DNA from: an uncultured Bacilli bacterium
Lineage (GTDB): Bacteria; Bacillota_I; Bacilli_A; RF39; UBA660
NCBI GenBank assembly: GCA_934167465.1
Contig: CAKPKR010000001.1
Span: 248,001 to 312,000, forward strand
Direction: 5' to 3'
Length of the DNA stretch: 64,000 bases
Every line of letters begins with the position of its first letter. Within the stretch, counting starts at the first letter, position 1. The notes beneath the pieces were generated by a model. The model was given only the letters and a program-made list of their open reading frames with translations, had not been told where the DNA came from and did not search any database. Both the position numbers and the translations under genes were made by a program. Below are positions 1 to 7,435 of this stretch, piece after piece.

Positions 1-401
1 TGTGCAATTCTAAATGAAACTCTATTTTCAATTTGATGTGCGATATTTTCAGCTACTAATGCAGCATCAATATCAGGATTCTTAACTTCCATAATTGAGA
101 TTTGTACATTTTCATCAACTAATTTTGATAATTCTTTTTTTAATTTATCAATTTCGTCTCCACCATGACCAATTATTACACCTGGTTTAGCAGTGTTTAT
201 AATAATTTCTGTTTTAGTGGCATTTCTTTCAATAAGAATACTTGAAACTGCTGCGTCTTTTAATTTTTTAGTTAAGAATTTACGAATTTTAACGTCATTA
301 TTTAAGTATTTAGAGAAATCTTTGTTTCCTGCATACCATCTTGATTCCCAGTCTTTATTAATTCCAATTCTAAGACCAATTGGACTTACTTTTTGACCCA
401 T
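1..401 (-). CDS. rpsC: 30S ribosomal protein S3, C-terminal part cut by window edge
   Basis: S3 binds the head of the small ribosomal subunit near the mRNA entry site. The visible N-terminal part starts MGQKVSPIGLRIGI and continues with the KH-type segment containing the GVIIGHGGDEI loop, both typical of S3. The start is the ATG at 399-401, preceded by an AGGAGGAAAA ribosome binding site. It follows rplV by 11 bases, the canonical S10-operon order. About 133 codons are inside the window; the C-terminal domain lies to the left of base 1. Confidence 0.95.
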   Translation of the reverse strand, partial: MGQKVSPIGLRIGINKDWESRWYAGNKDFSKYLNNDVKIRKFLTKKLKDAAVSSILIERNATKTEIIINTAKPGVIIGHGGDEIDKLKKELSKLVDENVQISIMEVKNPDIDAALVAENIAHQIENRVSFRIA

Positions 402-412
402 CAGTTTTCCTC

Positions 413-748
413 CTATCTTTCGTCACTAACAACAACTGTTATATGACTTGTTCTCTTTCTAATTGGATCTACATGTCCACGAGATCCAAATTTCATTCTT
501 TTCATTGTTTGACCTTCATTAACATATGCTTCTTTTACATATAATTTAGTTTTGTCTAATCCTAAGTTATTTTCGGCATTAGCAGTAGCTGAAGTCAAAA
601 CTTTTCTACTTAATCTTGCAGCTTCTTTATTTATATTTGCTAAAATTTTATCTGCTTCTTCTACGCTTTTTCCACGTATTAAATCTATAACTAAACGGGC
701 TTTACGAGGTGCAATTCTAAGTCCTTTTGCAATCGCTTTTGCTTCCAT
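413..748 (-). CDS. rplV: 50S ribosomal protein L22
   Basis: L22 lines the peptide exit tunnel and binds 23S rRNA. The protein reads MEAKAIAKGLRIAPRKARLV, then the conserved IDLIRGKSVEEA, and ends in the beta-hairpin region RGHVDPIRKRTSHITVVV; about 111 residues, the family's usual length. A longer frame reaches base 769. However, an AGGAGG at 755-760 lies six bases before the ATG at 748, and family members start at MEAKA, so the inner start is chosen. It sits between rpsS and rpsC in the S10 operon. Confidence 0.95.
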   Translation of the reverse strand: MEAKAIAKGLRIAPRKARLVIDLIRGKSVEEADKILANINKEAARLSRKVLTSATANAENNLGLDKTKLYVKEAYVNEGQTMKRMKFGSRGHVDPIRKRTSHITVVVSDER

Positions 749-773
749 TTTAGTCCTCCTTCCTGACAATTAA

Positions 774-1046
774 TTATTTTTTACCTTTGTCATCGCCATG
801 TCCACCAAATTTACGTGTTAATGCAAATTCTCCTAATTTATGTCCAACCATATCTTCTGTTACATAAACAGGAATAAATTCTTTACCATTATGAACAGCA
901 AATGTGTGTCCAATAAATTCAGGATAAATTGTTGAACGGCGAGACCATGTTTTAATAACTTCTTTTTTACCTGATTCGTTTGCTTTTTTAACCTTATTCA
1001 TTAAATGTCCATCTATGAATGGTCCTTTTTTTAAGCTTCTTGCCAT
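774..1046 (-). CDS. rpsS: 30S ribosomal protein S19
   Basis: S19 sits in the head of the 30S subunit and contacts 16S rRNA with S13. The 90-residue product opens with MARSLKKGPFIDGHLMNKV and has the conserved TWSRRSTIYPEFIGHTFAVHNGKEF block and the C-terminal LGEFALTRKFGGH. Length and sequence are canonical. It lies between rplB and rplV in the leftward ribosomal operon, with a short intergenic gap carrying an AAAGGATG ribosome binding site. Confidence 0.97.
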   Translation of the reverse strand: MARSLKKGPFIDGHLMNKVKKANESGKKEVIKTWSRRSTIYPEFIGHTFAVHNGKEFIPVYVTEDMVGHKLGEFALTRKFGGHGDDKGKK

Positions 1047-1062
1047 TTAAATCATCCTTTCA

Positions 1063-1896
1063 CTATTTTGTTTTACGACGACGAACAATTAACTTATCAG
1101 AAGCTAGTTTGTTCTTACGTGTTTTATATCCTAATGCTGGTTTACCCCAAGGAGTAACTGGACCTTTACGACCGATTGGTGCACGTCCTTCACCACCACC
1201 ATGTGGATGGTCATTAGGGTTCATAACTGATCCACGAACTGTAGGTCTAATACCCCTATGTCTTTTACGACCAGCTTTTCCTAAGCTTACTAATTCATAG
1301 TCAGCATTTCCAACTTCACCAATAGTAGCTCTACAAGTACTTAATACTTTACGAACTTCACCACTAGTTAAACGTAATAATGTATATTTACCTTCGCGTC
1401 CTAATATTTGAACACTTGATCCAGCTGAACGAGCCATTTGGCCACCTTTACCTGCAGTAAGTTCTACATTATGTACCATAGTTCCTTCTGGAATATTTGC
1501 AAGTGGTAATGAGTTACCAACTTTAATGTCAGCATTTTCTCCACTTTCAATAACATTTCCAACTTTTAAACCTTTTGGAGCTAAAATATATCTTTTTTCT
1601 CCATCTTTATATGTAATTAAAGCAATGTTAGCAGATCTATTTGGATCGTATTCAATAGTAGTAACAACTCCTTCAATACCATCTTTATCTCTTTTAAAAT
1701 CAATAATTCTGTATTTTCTTTTAGCTCCGCCACCACGGTGTCTAACTGTTATTCTACCTTGATTATTACGTCCACCATTTTTCTTTAGTGTAACTAATAA
1801 TGATTTTTCTGGAGTACTTGTAGTAATTTCTTCATTTACTAATTTAGACATACCACGAGTACCATTAGTCATTGGTTTATAACTTTTGATAGCCAT
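1063..1896 (-). CDS. rplB: 50S ribosomal protein L2
   Basis: L2 is a core 23S rRNA-binding protein needed for subunit association and peptidyl transferase activity. The 277-residue protein shows the N-terminal MAIKSYKPMTNGTRGMS, the central GRITVRHRGGGAKRKYR segment, and the conserved C-terminal GVVMNP-like GSVMNPNDHPHGGGEGRAP loop with its essential His. Full length for the family. It is preceded by rplW and followed by rpsS. Confidence 0.97.
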   Translation of the reverse strand: MAIKSYKPMTNGTRGMSKLVNEEITTSTPEKSLLVTLKKNGGRNNQGRITVRHRGGGAKRKYRIIDFKRDKDGIEGVVTTIEYDPNRSANIALITYKDGEKRYILAPKGLKVGNVIESGENADIKVGNSLPLANIPEGTMVHNVELTAGKGGQMARSAGSSVQILGREGKYTLLRLTSGEVRKVLSTCRATIGEVGNADYELVSLGKAGRKRHRGIRPTVRGSVMNPNDHPHGGGEGRAPIGRKGPVTPWGKPALGYKTRKNKLASDKLIVRRRKTK

Positions 1897-1914
1897 ATTT
1901 ATCTTCTCCTAACA

Positions 1915-2193
1915 TTAATTAAGTTCAATTGAACTTCCTTCTTTTAATTTAACAATTGCTTTTTTAACTTTATTTGTTTTACCAACATAACGTCCAACTC
2001 TTCTTTTTTTAGGTTTTACGTTTATTGTATTTACACTTTCAACTTTAACATTGAATATTGATTCAATTGCTTGTTTAATTTGTGTTTTGTTAGCATTTAC
2101 ATCAACACTAAATGTAATAATGTTTCTGCTTGCTAAATCTGAAGTTTTTTCAGTTATGATTGGTGCTTTAATAATATCTCTATAGTTATTCAT
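1915..2193 (-). CDS. rplW: 50S ribosomal protein L23
   Basis: L23 lies at the tunnel exit and is the docking site for trigger factor and the signal recognition particle. The 92 residues begin MNNYRDIIKAPIITEKT and contain the beta-hairpin KPKKRRVGRYVGKTNKVKKA. The start codon overlaps the last base of rplD (ATGA-type junction), which suggests translational coupling. Size and position are as expected for the S10 operon. Confidence 0.95.
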   Translation of the reverse strand: MNNYRDIIKAPIITEKTSDLASRNIITFSVDVNANKTQIKQAIESIFNVKVESVNTINVKPKKRRVGRYVGKTNKVKKAIVKLKEGSSIELN

Positions 2194-2816
2194 TAAACAA
2201 GCACCTCCTCTATAGATTTAACTGCTGCTTCAGTAATAATCATATTATCTGCTGCAACAATATCTAATGTATTAATTTCATTTGCTTGAAGTAAATTAAC
2301 ATTTTTTAAATTACGTGTAGCTAAAATAATGTTTTCATCTAATTCATCAACTACTATTAATACATTTTTGTTTGTTTTTAAATTTGAAAGAATTGATTTA
2401 ACTTCTTTTGTTTTATTTGATTCTAATTTAATTGAATCTAAAACAATTAATTCTTTATCGATTACTTTATAAGCTAAAGCTGATTTTAAAGCTAATCTTC
2501 TTTCTTTTCTATTCATTTTTTTATCATATGATCTCATATGTGGTCCAAATACGATTCCACCATGATACCATTGAGCAGCACGGATACTACCTTGACGAGC
2601 ACGACCTGTACCTTTTTGTCTCCAAGGTTTTCTTCCTCCACCGCTTACTTCACTACGTGTTTTTGTTTCATGAGTACCTTGTCTCATAGCATTTCTTGCT
2701 AATGTAATTGCATCATATAATACTGCATCATTTGGAACAATTCCCCAAACTTCTGCTTTTAAAGTTAAGTCGCTAACCTTCTCACCTTTAATATTTAATA
2801 CAGAGATTTTTGTCAT
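2193..2816 (-). CDS. rplD: 50S ribosomal protein L4
   Basis: L4 reaches into the exit tunnel with an extended loop and is an assembly initiator. The 207-residue sequence has the typical TRSEVSGGGRKPWRQKGTGR and ARQGSIRAAQWYHGG tunnel-loop motifs around residues 50-90 and a Rossmann-like C-terminal half. It lies between rplC and rplW. In gamma-proteobacteria L4 represses its own operon through the leader; whether that holds here is not shown by the sequence. Confidence 0.96.
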   Translation of the reverse strand: MTKISVLNIKGEKVSDLTLKAEVWGIVPNDAVLYDAITLARNAMRQGTHETKTRSEVSGGGRKPWRQKGTGRARQGSIRAAQWYHGGIVFGPHMRSYDKKMNRKERRLALKSALAYKVIDKELIVLDSIKLESNKTKEVKSILSNLKTNKNVLIVVDELDENIILATRNLKNVNLLQANEINTLDIVAADNMIITEAAVKSIEEVLV

Positions 2817-2828
2817 CTATATTACCTC

Positions 2829-3572
2829 CTAGTTTTCTTCCGCTACTTCTGTAGCTTCTGTCTTTTCAACAGTTTCTTCAGTAGTTTCAGTAGCTACTTC
2901 TTTTTCAGTATAGCAAACTAAGTTTTCGCTTTCATTTACTTTTCCTGGATTTTTAATAGAAGATTTAATAATTACTAAAGATTTTTTAGGTCCTGGTATA
3001 CTTCCCTTAACTAAAATGCAATTATTTTCTAAGTCAACCGCAACTATTTCTAAGTTTTGAATAGTTACTGTTAATGTACCCATATGTCCTGGTAATTTTT
3101 TACCCTTAAATACACGCATTGGTCTCATTGTTCCCATTGAACCTGGTCCTCTATGATAATGTGAACCATGTCCCATAGGTCCAGTACTTTGTCCATGGCG
3201 TTTAATAACACCTTGGAACCCATGTCCTTTAGTAGTTCCTGTTACATCAACTACTTCTCCTACTGTAAAGATATCAGCTTTCACTTCTTGTCCTACAGTA
3301 TACTCACTAACATCTACACCTCTAATTTCTTTAAAGAAGCGCTTAGGTGTAGTGTTTGCTTTGTTGGTAATTCCAACAGACGCTTTAGTCGCTAACTTTT
3401 CTCTTTTTGTATCAAAACCTAGTTGAATTGCATCATAACCATCGTTTGCTACTGTTTTAATTTGTGTTACAACATTTGGTTCAACAGAAACGATTGTTAC
3501 AGGAATTAATTTACCAGATTCTGTAAATACTTCAGTCATTCCAATTTTACGACCTAAGATTCCTTTTTTCAT
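2829..3572 (-). CDS. rplC: 50S ribosomal protein L3 with acidic C-terminal tail
   Basis: L3 binds 23S rRNA near the peptidyl transferase centre. The start MKKGILGRKIGMTEVF and the central GTTKGHGFQGVIKRHGQS with the SHYHRGPGSMG loop are diagnostic. The protein is 247 residues, longer than the roughly 210 usual for bacterial L3. The extra part is a Thr/Glu-rich acidic tail after about residue 215 (pattern EVATETTEETVEKTEATEV). Second gene of the S10 operon, after rpsJ. Confidence 0.96.
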   Translation of the reverse strand: MKKGILGRKIGMTEVFTESGKLIPVTIVSVEPNVVTQIKTVANDGYDAIQLGFDTKREKLATKASVGITNKANTTPKRFFKEIRGVDVSEYTVGQEVKADIFTVGEVVDVTGTTKGHGFQGVIKRHGQSTGPMGHGSHYHRGPGSMGTMRPMRVFKGKKLPGHMGTLTVTIQNLEIVAVDLENNCILVKGSIPGPKKSLVIIKSSIKNPGKVNESENLVCYTEKEVATETTEETVEKTEATEVAEEN

Positions 3573-3581
3573 ATTTTCCTC

Positions 3582-3890
3582 CTATAATTTTATTTGAATG
3601 TCAACACCGCTTGGGATTTCTAGATGAGTTAAAGCATCTATTGTCTCCTTGCTTGGATTGTTAACAACAATAAGTCTTTTGTGTGTTCTTTTTTCGAATT
3701 GTTCTCTCGAATCTTTATATTTGTGAACTGCTCTTAAGATTGTTATCTTTTCGATTTCAGTTGGTAGTGGAATTGGTCCACTTACTTCGCCACCTGTTCT
3801 TTTAACAGTATCAACTATTTTAGCGCAAGCTTTATCTAATGATTTGTGTTCAAAAGCTTTTAATTTAATACTAATTTTAGTTTTAGACAT
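3582..3890 (-). CDS. rpsJ: 30S ribosomal protein S10
   Basis: S10 is a 30S head protein and also the NusE partner of NusB in antitermination. The 102-residue product contains the conserved GPIPLPTEIEKITILRAVHK and REQFEKRTHKRLI motifs and the C-terminal LEIPSGVDIQIKL. It is the first gene of the operon, preceded by an AAGGAGG ribosome binding site and a structured leader of about 125 bases. Confidence 0.97.
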   Translation of the reverse strand: MSKTKISIKLKAFEHKSLDKACAKIVDTVKRTGGEVSGPIPLPTEIEKITILRAVHKYKDSREQFEKRTHKRLIVVNNPSKETIDALTHLEIPSGVDIQIKL

Positions 3891-4017
3891 ATTGTTCCTC
3901 CTTTCGCCTATATCTCAGTATAGACTTGCTCCGTGTAAAAACCCGATATTCATTTTAAATTTCTTAACAACTTAACCTGGCGTATCGGCAACCTCACACA
4001 TCAATGCATGCCACACA
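3891..4017 (-). promoter_or_regulatory. Untranslated leader of the S10 operon
   Basis: About 125 bases separate the predicted transcription start from rpsJ. The leader carries two GC-richer islands in an otherwise AT-rich setting. One includes GCCGATACGCC. The other has CACGGAGCAAGTC followed by a small hairpin, CTATA-CTGAGA-TATAG, just before the ribosome binding site. This suggests conserved RNA structure, perhaps for autoregulation by a ribosomal protein. The responsible protein cannot be told from one sequence. Confidence 0.5.
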
Positions 4018-4023
4018 TAAACC

Positions 4024-4052
4024 ATTATACACAATAATTATATGAAAAGCAA
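4024..4052 (-). promoter_or_regulatory. Promoter of the S10 operon
   Basis: On the minus strand a TTGCTT (-35, 4047-4052) and a perfect TATAAT (-10, 4024-4029) are separated by 17 bases. It is the only strong sigma-A-type match upstream of rpsJ. Confidence 0.75.
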
Positions 4053-4085
4053 GTTTTTTTTGAACTTTTTTATAGAAAAAAGTAG

Positions 4086-5615
4086 CTATGCTACCTTTTG
4101 TTTTTGTTTTGTTTTTTTTTCTAATTCCTTTTTTATCATTTCTAAATATGTATATTTTGTTATTGGAATATCTTCTTTAACTAATGAATTAATTATTTTC
4201 ATTTTTTGTTTTCTATCTAATTCAACTTGATTTCCATATGAATTTATTAAATAGCTTGCTTTTATTAGTAATGACGGATTAACTAATTCATCATTTTTAT
4301 ATTTTTCATAAAATTTATTAAATACTATATAATCAGTTTTAGTACAAACTTTTTTAGCAATCATATTAAGTTCATTTAAATTTATTTTAGTAATGTTATA
4401 GTAATCAATTATTCCAAATTTTTCATTGTTTTTTAGTTCAATAATTAATTCAAAAATAATTGGAGTTTCTTCACTATATAAATTTTGATTATATTTTCTT
4501 GTTTTTTTTATAAATTTAAGATATGTTTGTTTATCAATTTTTGATGTTACTCTTAAAGCTAAATCAAATTTTTTTAATGATATATTGTTTTCTTCACAAT
4601 AATTTACAAAATTAAGATAATCTGTTTCATTATAGTTTCTAATAATTTTCATTAAGTTAGTAATTCTTCTTTTTTGATCATATAATCTATCGTTTTGAAT
4701 TTTTTTCTGTTCTTCTATCTTTTTCAGTTCTGCTTCTTTTTTTAATCTAATAATTGTTTCTTTTTCATTACGATGACTTATATAATTATAATAAACCTCA
4801 ATTATTTTATTTAGCTTATTTACATCTGTGTCTGGATAACTTATTACATACGGATTTATCGAAGTTTTTAAGTATGTCCTATTTAGATTTTTTTGATTAA
4901 TTAAATATAATAATATATCTTCTATTTTATCCATAGTTAAAATACGATTAAATATTTTTACATATCTAGCATTATTTTCTTTATGTTTTATTTTTGATTC
5001 ATCACAAATTTTCTTTTCTTCTTTAGTTGCATATTCGTTATAGTAATTATTTGTATAGTTTTTTATTGTCTTAGGAGAAATAGAATATTTTTCAGTTAAT
5101 TTTTCTATTTCTTTTTCATCAAAGTCTGATTCTACACATGTATCAAATATTTTTTTATATTTTTCTTTTACTTTATTTTCTTTTTGTTCACGTTCTTGAT
5201 TTTTTTTCTTGATTCTAATTTCATCAAAGATTTGTCTCTCACTATCTGATGCATATTTATCATAATAATGTATTGGATATCTTTTGGCTGTTGCAATTGA
5301 TACTCTAGAGGATAGTGCTATATCTTTATAATATTCTTCGGTGTCTTCATTTTTAATATAGGTTAAAAAGGCATCATAATATTTTAATCGTAATTGTTCA
5401 TATTTATTATTTTTTCCTTTTTTTATAATGTTTTCATACATTATTCTTTCTTGATTATCAGCACAATTATTGTAATATATCTCAGAATACAACAAAAATT
5501 GTCGTCTTGATATTTGATATTTTAAAATATTATAAAAAGGTTTATATATGTTTCCTGTATCAATATAATAATTAAAACAGTTTTTACATATTTCAATTTG
5601 TTCTTTACTTAACAT
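4086..5615 (-). CDS. Unknown 509-residue protein with about four HTH-like repeats
   Basis: I do not recognise this protein. Its N-terminal half is built from imperfect repeats of roughly 60 residues (about 14-66, 80-138, 153-211, 218-275). Each has hydrophobic helices, a short turn reminiscent of a helix-turn-helix, then a signature such as HYYDKYASDSER (117-128) or NYYNEYATKEEK (190-201) and a Lys-rich linker. The middle (about 290-330) is a charged, probably coiled-coil helix. No signal peptide or membrane segment is visible, and Lys and Asn are abundant. It has its own AGGAGG ribosome binding site and sits alone between the S10 operon and rpsR. A DNA-binding or scaffold role is possible but unproven. 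Confidence 0.75.
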   Translation of the reverse strand: MLSKEQIEICKNCFNYYIDTGNIYKPFYNILKYQISRRQFLLYSEIYYNNCADNQERIMYENIIKKGKNNKYEQLRLKYYDAFLTYIKNEDTEEYYKDIALSSRVSIATAKRYPIHYYDKYASDSERQIFDEIRIKKKNQEREQKENKVKEKYKKIFDTCVESDFDEKEIEKLTEKYSISPKTIKNYTNNYYNEYATKEEKKICDESKIKHKENNARYVKIFNRILTMDKIEDILLYLINQKNLNRTYLKTSINPYVISYPDTDVNKLNKIIEVYYNYISHRNEKETIIRLKKEAELKKIEEQKKIQNDRLYDQKRRITNLMKIIRNYNETDYLNFVNYCEENNISLKKFDLALRVTSKIDKQTYLKFIKKTRKYNQNLYSEETPIIFELIIELKNNEKFGIIDYYNITKINLNELNMIAKKVCTKTDYIVFNKFYEKYKNDELVNPSLLIKASYLINSYGNQVELDRKQKMKIINSLVKEDIPITKYTYLEMIKKELEKKTKQKQKVA

Positions 5616-5726
5616 ATATATTCCTCCTTTTCACTAATACCCCACTATCTATTATCAATATATCATTTGATTTTTTTATTTTCAATTATTAACTATTATT
5701 TTAAAAAAAGTTTACAATTTTTATGT

Positions 5727-5755
5727 AAAGAAAAAAAGTACTAAATTTAGTACTT
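5727..5755 (-). terminator. Terminator of the rpsF-ssb-rpsR operon
   Basis: A perfect 20-base inverted repeat, AAGTACTAAA/TTTAGTACTT (5736-5755), is followed on the minus strand by a T-rich run. It overlaps the rpsR stop codon. Confidence 0.8.
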
Positions 5756-5972
5756 ATTTTACGAATGGTATTAAAGCCATAAATCTTGATTTTTTTACTT
5801 CATTTGCTATATGTCTTTGATGTTCAGCACAAGTACCTGTAATTCTTCTTGGTAAGATTTTACCTTTATCAGCACTTATGTATTTTTTCATTACTTCAAC
5901 ATCTTTGTAATCTACTGATTTTCCAGCACACATTTGACATATTTTTTTCTTTTTTCTATAAAATTCAGCCAT
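5754..5972 (-). CDS. rpsR: 30S ribosomal protein S18, cysteine-containing form
   Basis: S18 pairs with S6 on the 30S platform. The 72 residues include the family core VDYKDVEVMKKYIS and KGKILPRRITGTCAEHQR. Unlike the common Bacillus form, it has a CQMC pair at about residues 12-15 plus Cys at TCAEHQ. That pattern suggests the zinc-binding (C+) version of S18. Last gene of the rpsF-ssb-rpsR operon, with an AGGAGG ribosome binding site. Confidence 0.95.
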   Translation of the reverse strand: MAEFYRKKKKICQMCAGKSVDYKDVEVMKKYISADKGKILPRRITGTCAEHQRHIANEVKKSRFMALIPFVK

Positions 5973-5988
5973 TTGATTTCCTCCTATA

Positions 5989-6444
5989 TTATTCTAAGAA
6001 GTTATCATCGATAGATACGCTATCACCAAAATCAGCAAATGGGTCATCTTCAACATTAACATCATTTACTGGGGTTGCATCTTGATAGTCATATGGACTT
6101 TCAGTTGATGCGCTATTAGCTCTAGCAGCTTTACTCTCAACGAAGTGGAATTGTTCTAATACAACGTCTGTTGTATATCTTTTGTTTCCATCTTGTCCGT
6201 CATAACTTCCTGTTTGTAAACGACCTTCGATTGCTATTTGATTTCCTTTATCAAAGTAATTACAAATTACCTCTGCTTGTTTTCTCCAAGCTATTATATT
6301 AATGAAATCAGCTTCTCTAGTTCCGTCTTGATTATTGAATTGTCTATTAACAGCTACTGTAAATCTAACATATGGTACATTTGAACCCGTATATCTTATT
6401 TCAGGTTTTGCTGTTATTCTTCCTAGTAAAATTACTTTATTCAT
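5989..6444 (-). CDS. ssb: Single-stranded DNA-binding protein
   Basis: SSB coats single-stranded DNA during replication and repair. The 151-residue protein has the OB-fold core, starting MNKVILLGRITAKPEIRYT and running through FINIIAWRKQAEVICNYF and GNQIAIEGRLQTGSY. A disordered acidic tail follows from about residue 110. The extreme C-terminus reads DDNFLE rather than the textbook ending in PF, so the partner-docking tip is slightly non-canonical. It lies between rpsF and rpsR as in Bacillus. Confidence 0.95.
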   Translation of the reverse strand: MNKVILLGRITAKPEIRYTGSNVPYVRFTVAVNRQFNNQDGTREADFINIIAWRKQAEVICNYFDKGNQIAIEGRLQTGSYDGQDGNKRYTTDVVLEQFHFVESKAARANSASTESPYDYQDATPVNDVNVEDDPFADFGDSVSIDDNFLE

Positions 6445-6455
6445 ATTTTACCTCA

Positions 6456-6746
6456 CTATTTTCCTATTTTTGTTATTAAGTGACGAACTATATCACTGCT
6501 TATTAGAGCTAAACGATCAAATTCTTTAATAGCTTTATCATCGTTAGCTTCTACTTCGAATACAAAGTAATATCCACTTTTGAAATCTTTAATTTCGTAA
6601 GCTAATTCTCTTTGTCCCATTTCTTTTGTTTCAGTTACTTTACCACCATTATCTTTAATTACTTTAGCAAAGTTATCACTAACTTTTTTTATTTCATCTT
6701 CACTTAATGTTGGTCTAACTATAAACATAATTTCATAGTTTCTCAT
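6456..6746 (-). CDS. rpsF: 30S ribosomal protein S6
   Basis: S6 forms a heterodimer with S18 on the small subunit. The 96 residues begin MRNYEIMFIVRPTLSEDEI and include ELAYEIKDFKSGYYFVFEVEA and the C-terminal RHLITKIGK; normal length. First gene of the operon with ssb and rpsR. It has an AGGAGG ribosome binding site, and the transcript upstream can fold into a structure touching that site. Confidence 0.96.
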   Translation of the reverse strand: MRNYEIMFIVRPTLSEDEIKKVSDNFAKVIKDNGGKVTETKEMGQRELAYEIKDFKSGYYFVFEVEANDDKAIKEFDRLALISSDIVRHLITKIGK

Positions 6747-6753
6747 TTCTACA

Positions 6754-6790
6754 CCTCCTCTTGGTCTTTGGCTTCAATTGAAGCAAGGAG
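6754..6790 (-). promoter_or_regulatory. Possible S6:S18 autoregulatory leader of rpsF
   Basis: In the transcript, CUUG (6784-6787) can pair with CAAG (6760-6763), enclosing a perfect hairpin CUUCAA/UUGAAG (6772-6783) and an unpaired CCAAAGAC. The leading CUCCU is complementary to the AGGAG of the ribosome binding site, so the fold could hide it. Leaders bound by the S6:S18 complex are known before rpsF in many bacteria. The exact published consensus was not checked here. Confidence 0.5.
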
Positions 6791-6810
6791 TAAATTAATA
6801 CTCGCAAATG

Positions 6811-6839
6811 ATTATAACAAAAAAAACTACTAAAGTAAA
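6811..6839 (-). promoter_or_regulatory. Promoter of rpsF-ssb-rpsR
   Basis: Minus strand: TTTACT (-35, 6834-6839) and TATAAT (-10, 6811-6816), spacer 17. The -35 overlaps the terminator of the preceding gene. Confidence 0.7.
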
Positions 6840-6845
6840 TAGTTT
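6824..6845 (-). terminator. Terminator of the CmpB-like gene
   Basis: Minus strand: a short stem AAACTA/TAGTTT with a ten-base loop, followed by an eight-T run. It lies directly after the stop codon of the gene ending at 6863. Confidence 0.6.
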
Positions 6846-6862
6846 TTAATATTATATTTATT

Positions 6863-7369
6863 TTATTTCTTAATATTACTAATAAATGTATATACTAAAT
6901 CTAATAACATAATTATAGATATTAAAATTGTTATTAATAATGGTATTTTTGAAACTATTTTTTCAAATAGTGGATTTATTAAATATATAAATAATAGTGT
7001 CGCACTTCCCCATATTAGAGTCATTTCTAACGATATATAATGTCCTATATGATATTTATGTTTAGTATAATCCCAAAATACAACATTAAAGTTCTTTTCA
7101 ATTAATATTCCACCTATTAGTTCAATACAAGATAAAAATATTCCTACTATAAAAAATACTATCATTGTTTCTAACCATCTAGGCATGTGCAAATTCATAA
7201 AAAAATAGTGTGACAAGAGAAGAATTGCTACAACACCTATTCCATATACAGGAGTCCATGGTCCATTCATAAATCCACTATTATAATTAGTTTTAGTTAC
7301 TATTCCGAATCCAGTTTCTAATAAATATCCAATTATTGAATAAAATATAAAACAATTTAAATAATACAT
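6863..7369 (-). CDS. ABC-transporter-permease-like membrane protein (CmpB/PF06541 type)
   Basis: A small integral membrane protein of 168 residues with about five hydrophobic segments. The N-terminal YSIIGYLLETGFGIV, the NSGFMNGPWTPVYGIGVV loop and the later ELIGGILIE / FWDYTKH motifs are typical of the family annotated as putative ABC transporter permease (PF06541). Its true substrate is unknown. The frame extends to 7414, but a GGTGATT ribosome binding site precedes the ATG at 7369 and the extension is low-complexity. It is flanked by its own terminator, so it is probably monocistronic. Confidence 0.8.
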   Translation of the reverse strand: MYYLNCFIFYSIIGYLLETGFGIVTKTNYNSGFMNGPWTPVYGIGVVAILLLSHYFFMNLHMPRWLETMIVFFIVGIFLSCIELIGGILIEKNFNVVFWDYTKHKYHIGHYISLEMTLIWGSATLLFIYLINPLFEKIVSKIPLLITILISIIMLLDLVYTFISNIKK

Positions 7370-7417
7370 ATAATCACCATTATTAGTATTATATTTTTTC
7401 TTATAATTAAACAAAAA

Positions 7418-7435
7418 AACAGATTAATCTCTGTT
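7418..7435 (-). terminator. Terminator of the BI-1-like operon
   Basis: Minus strand stem AACAGA/TCTGTT with a six-base loop, followed by seven T. It overlaps the stop codon of the gene at 7424-8059. Confidence 0.7.
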
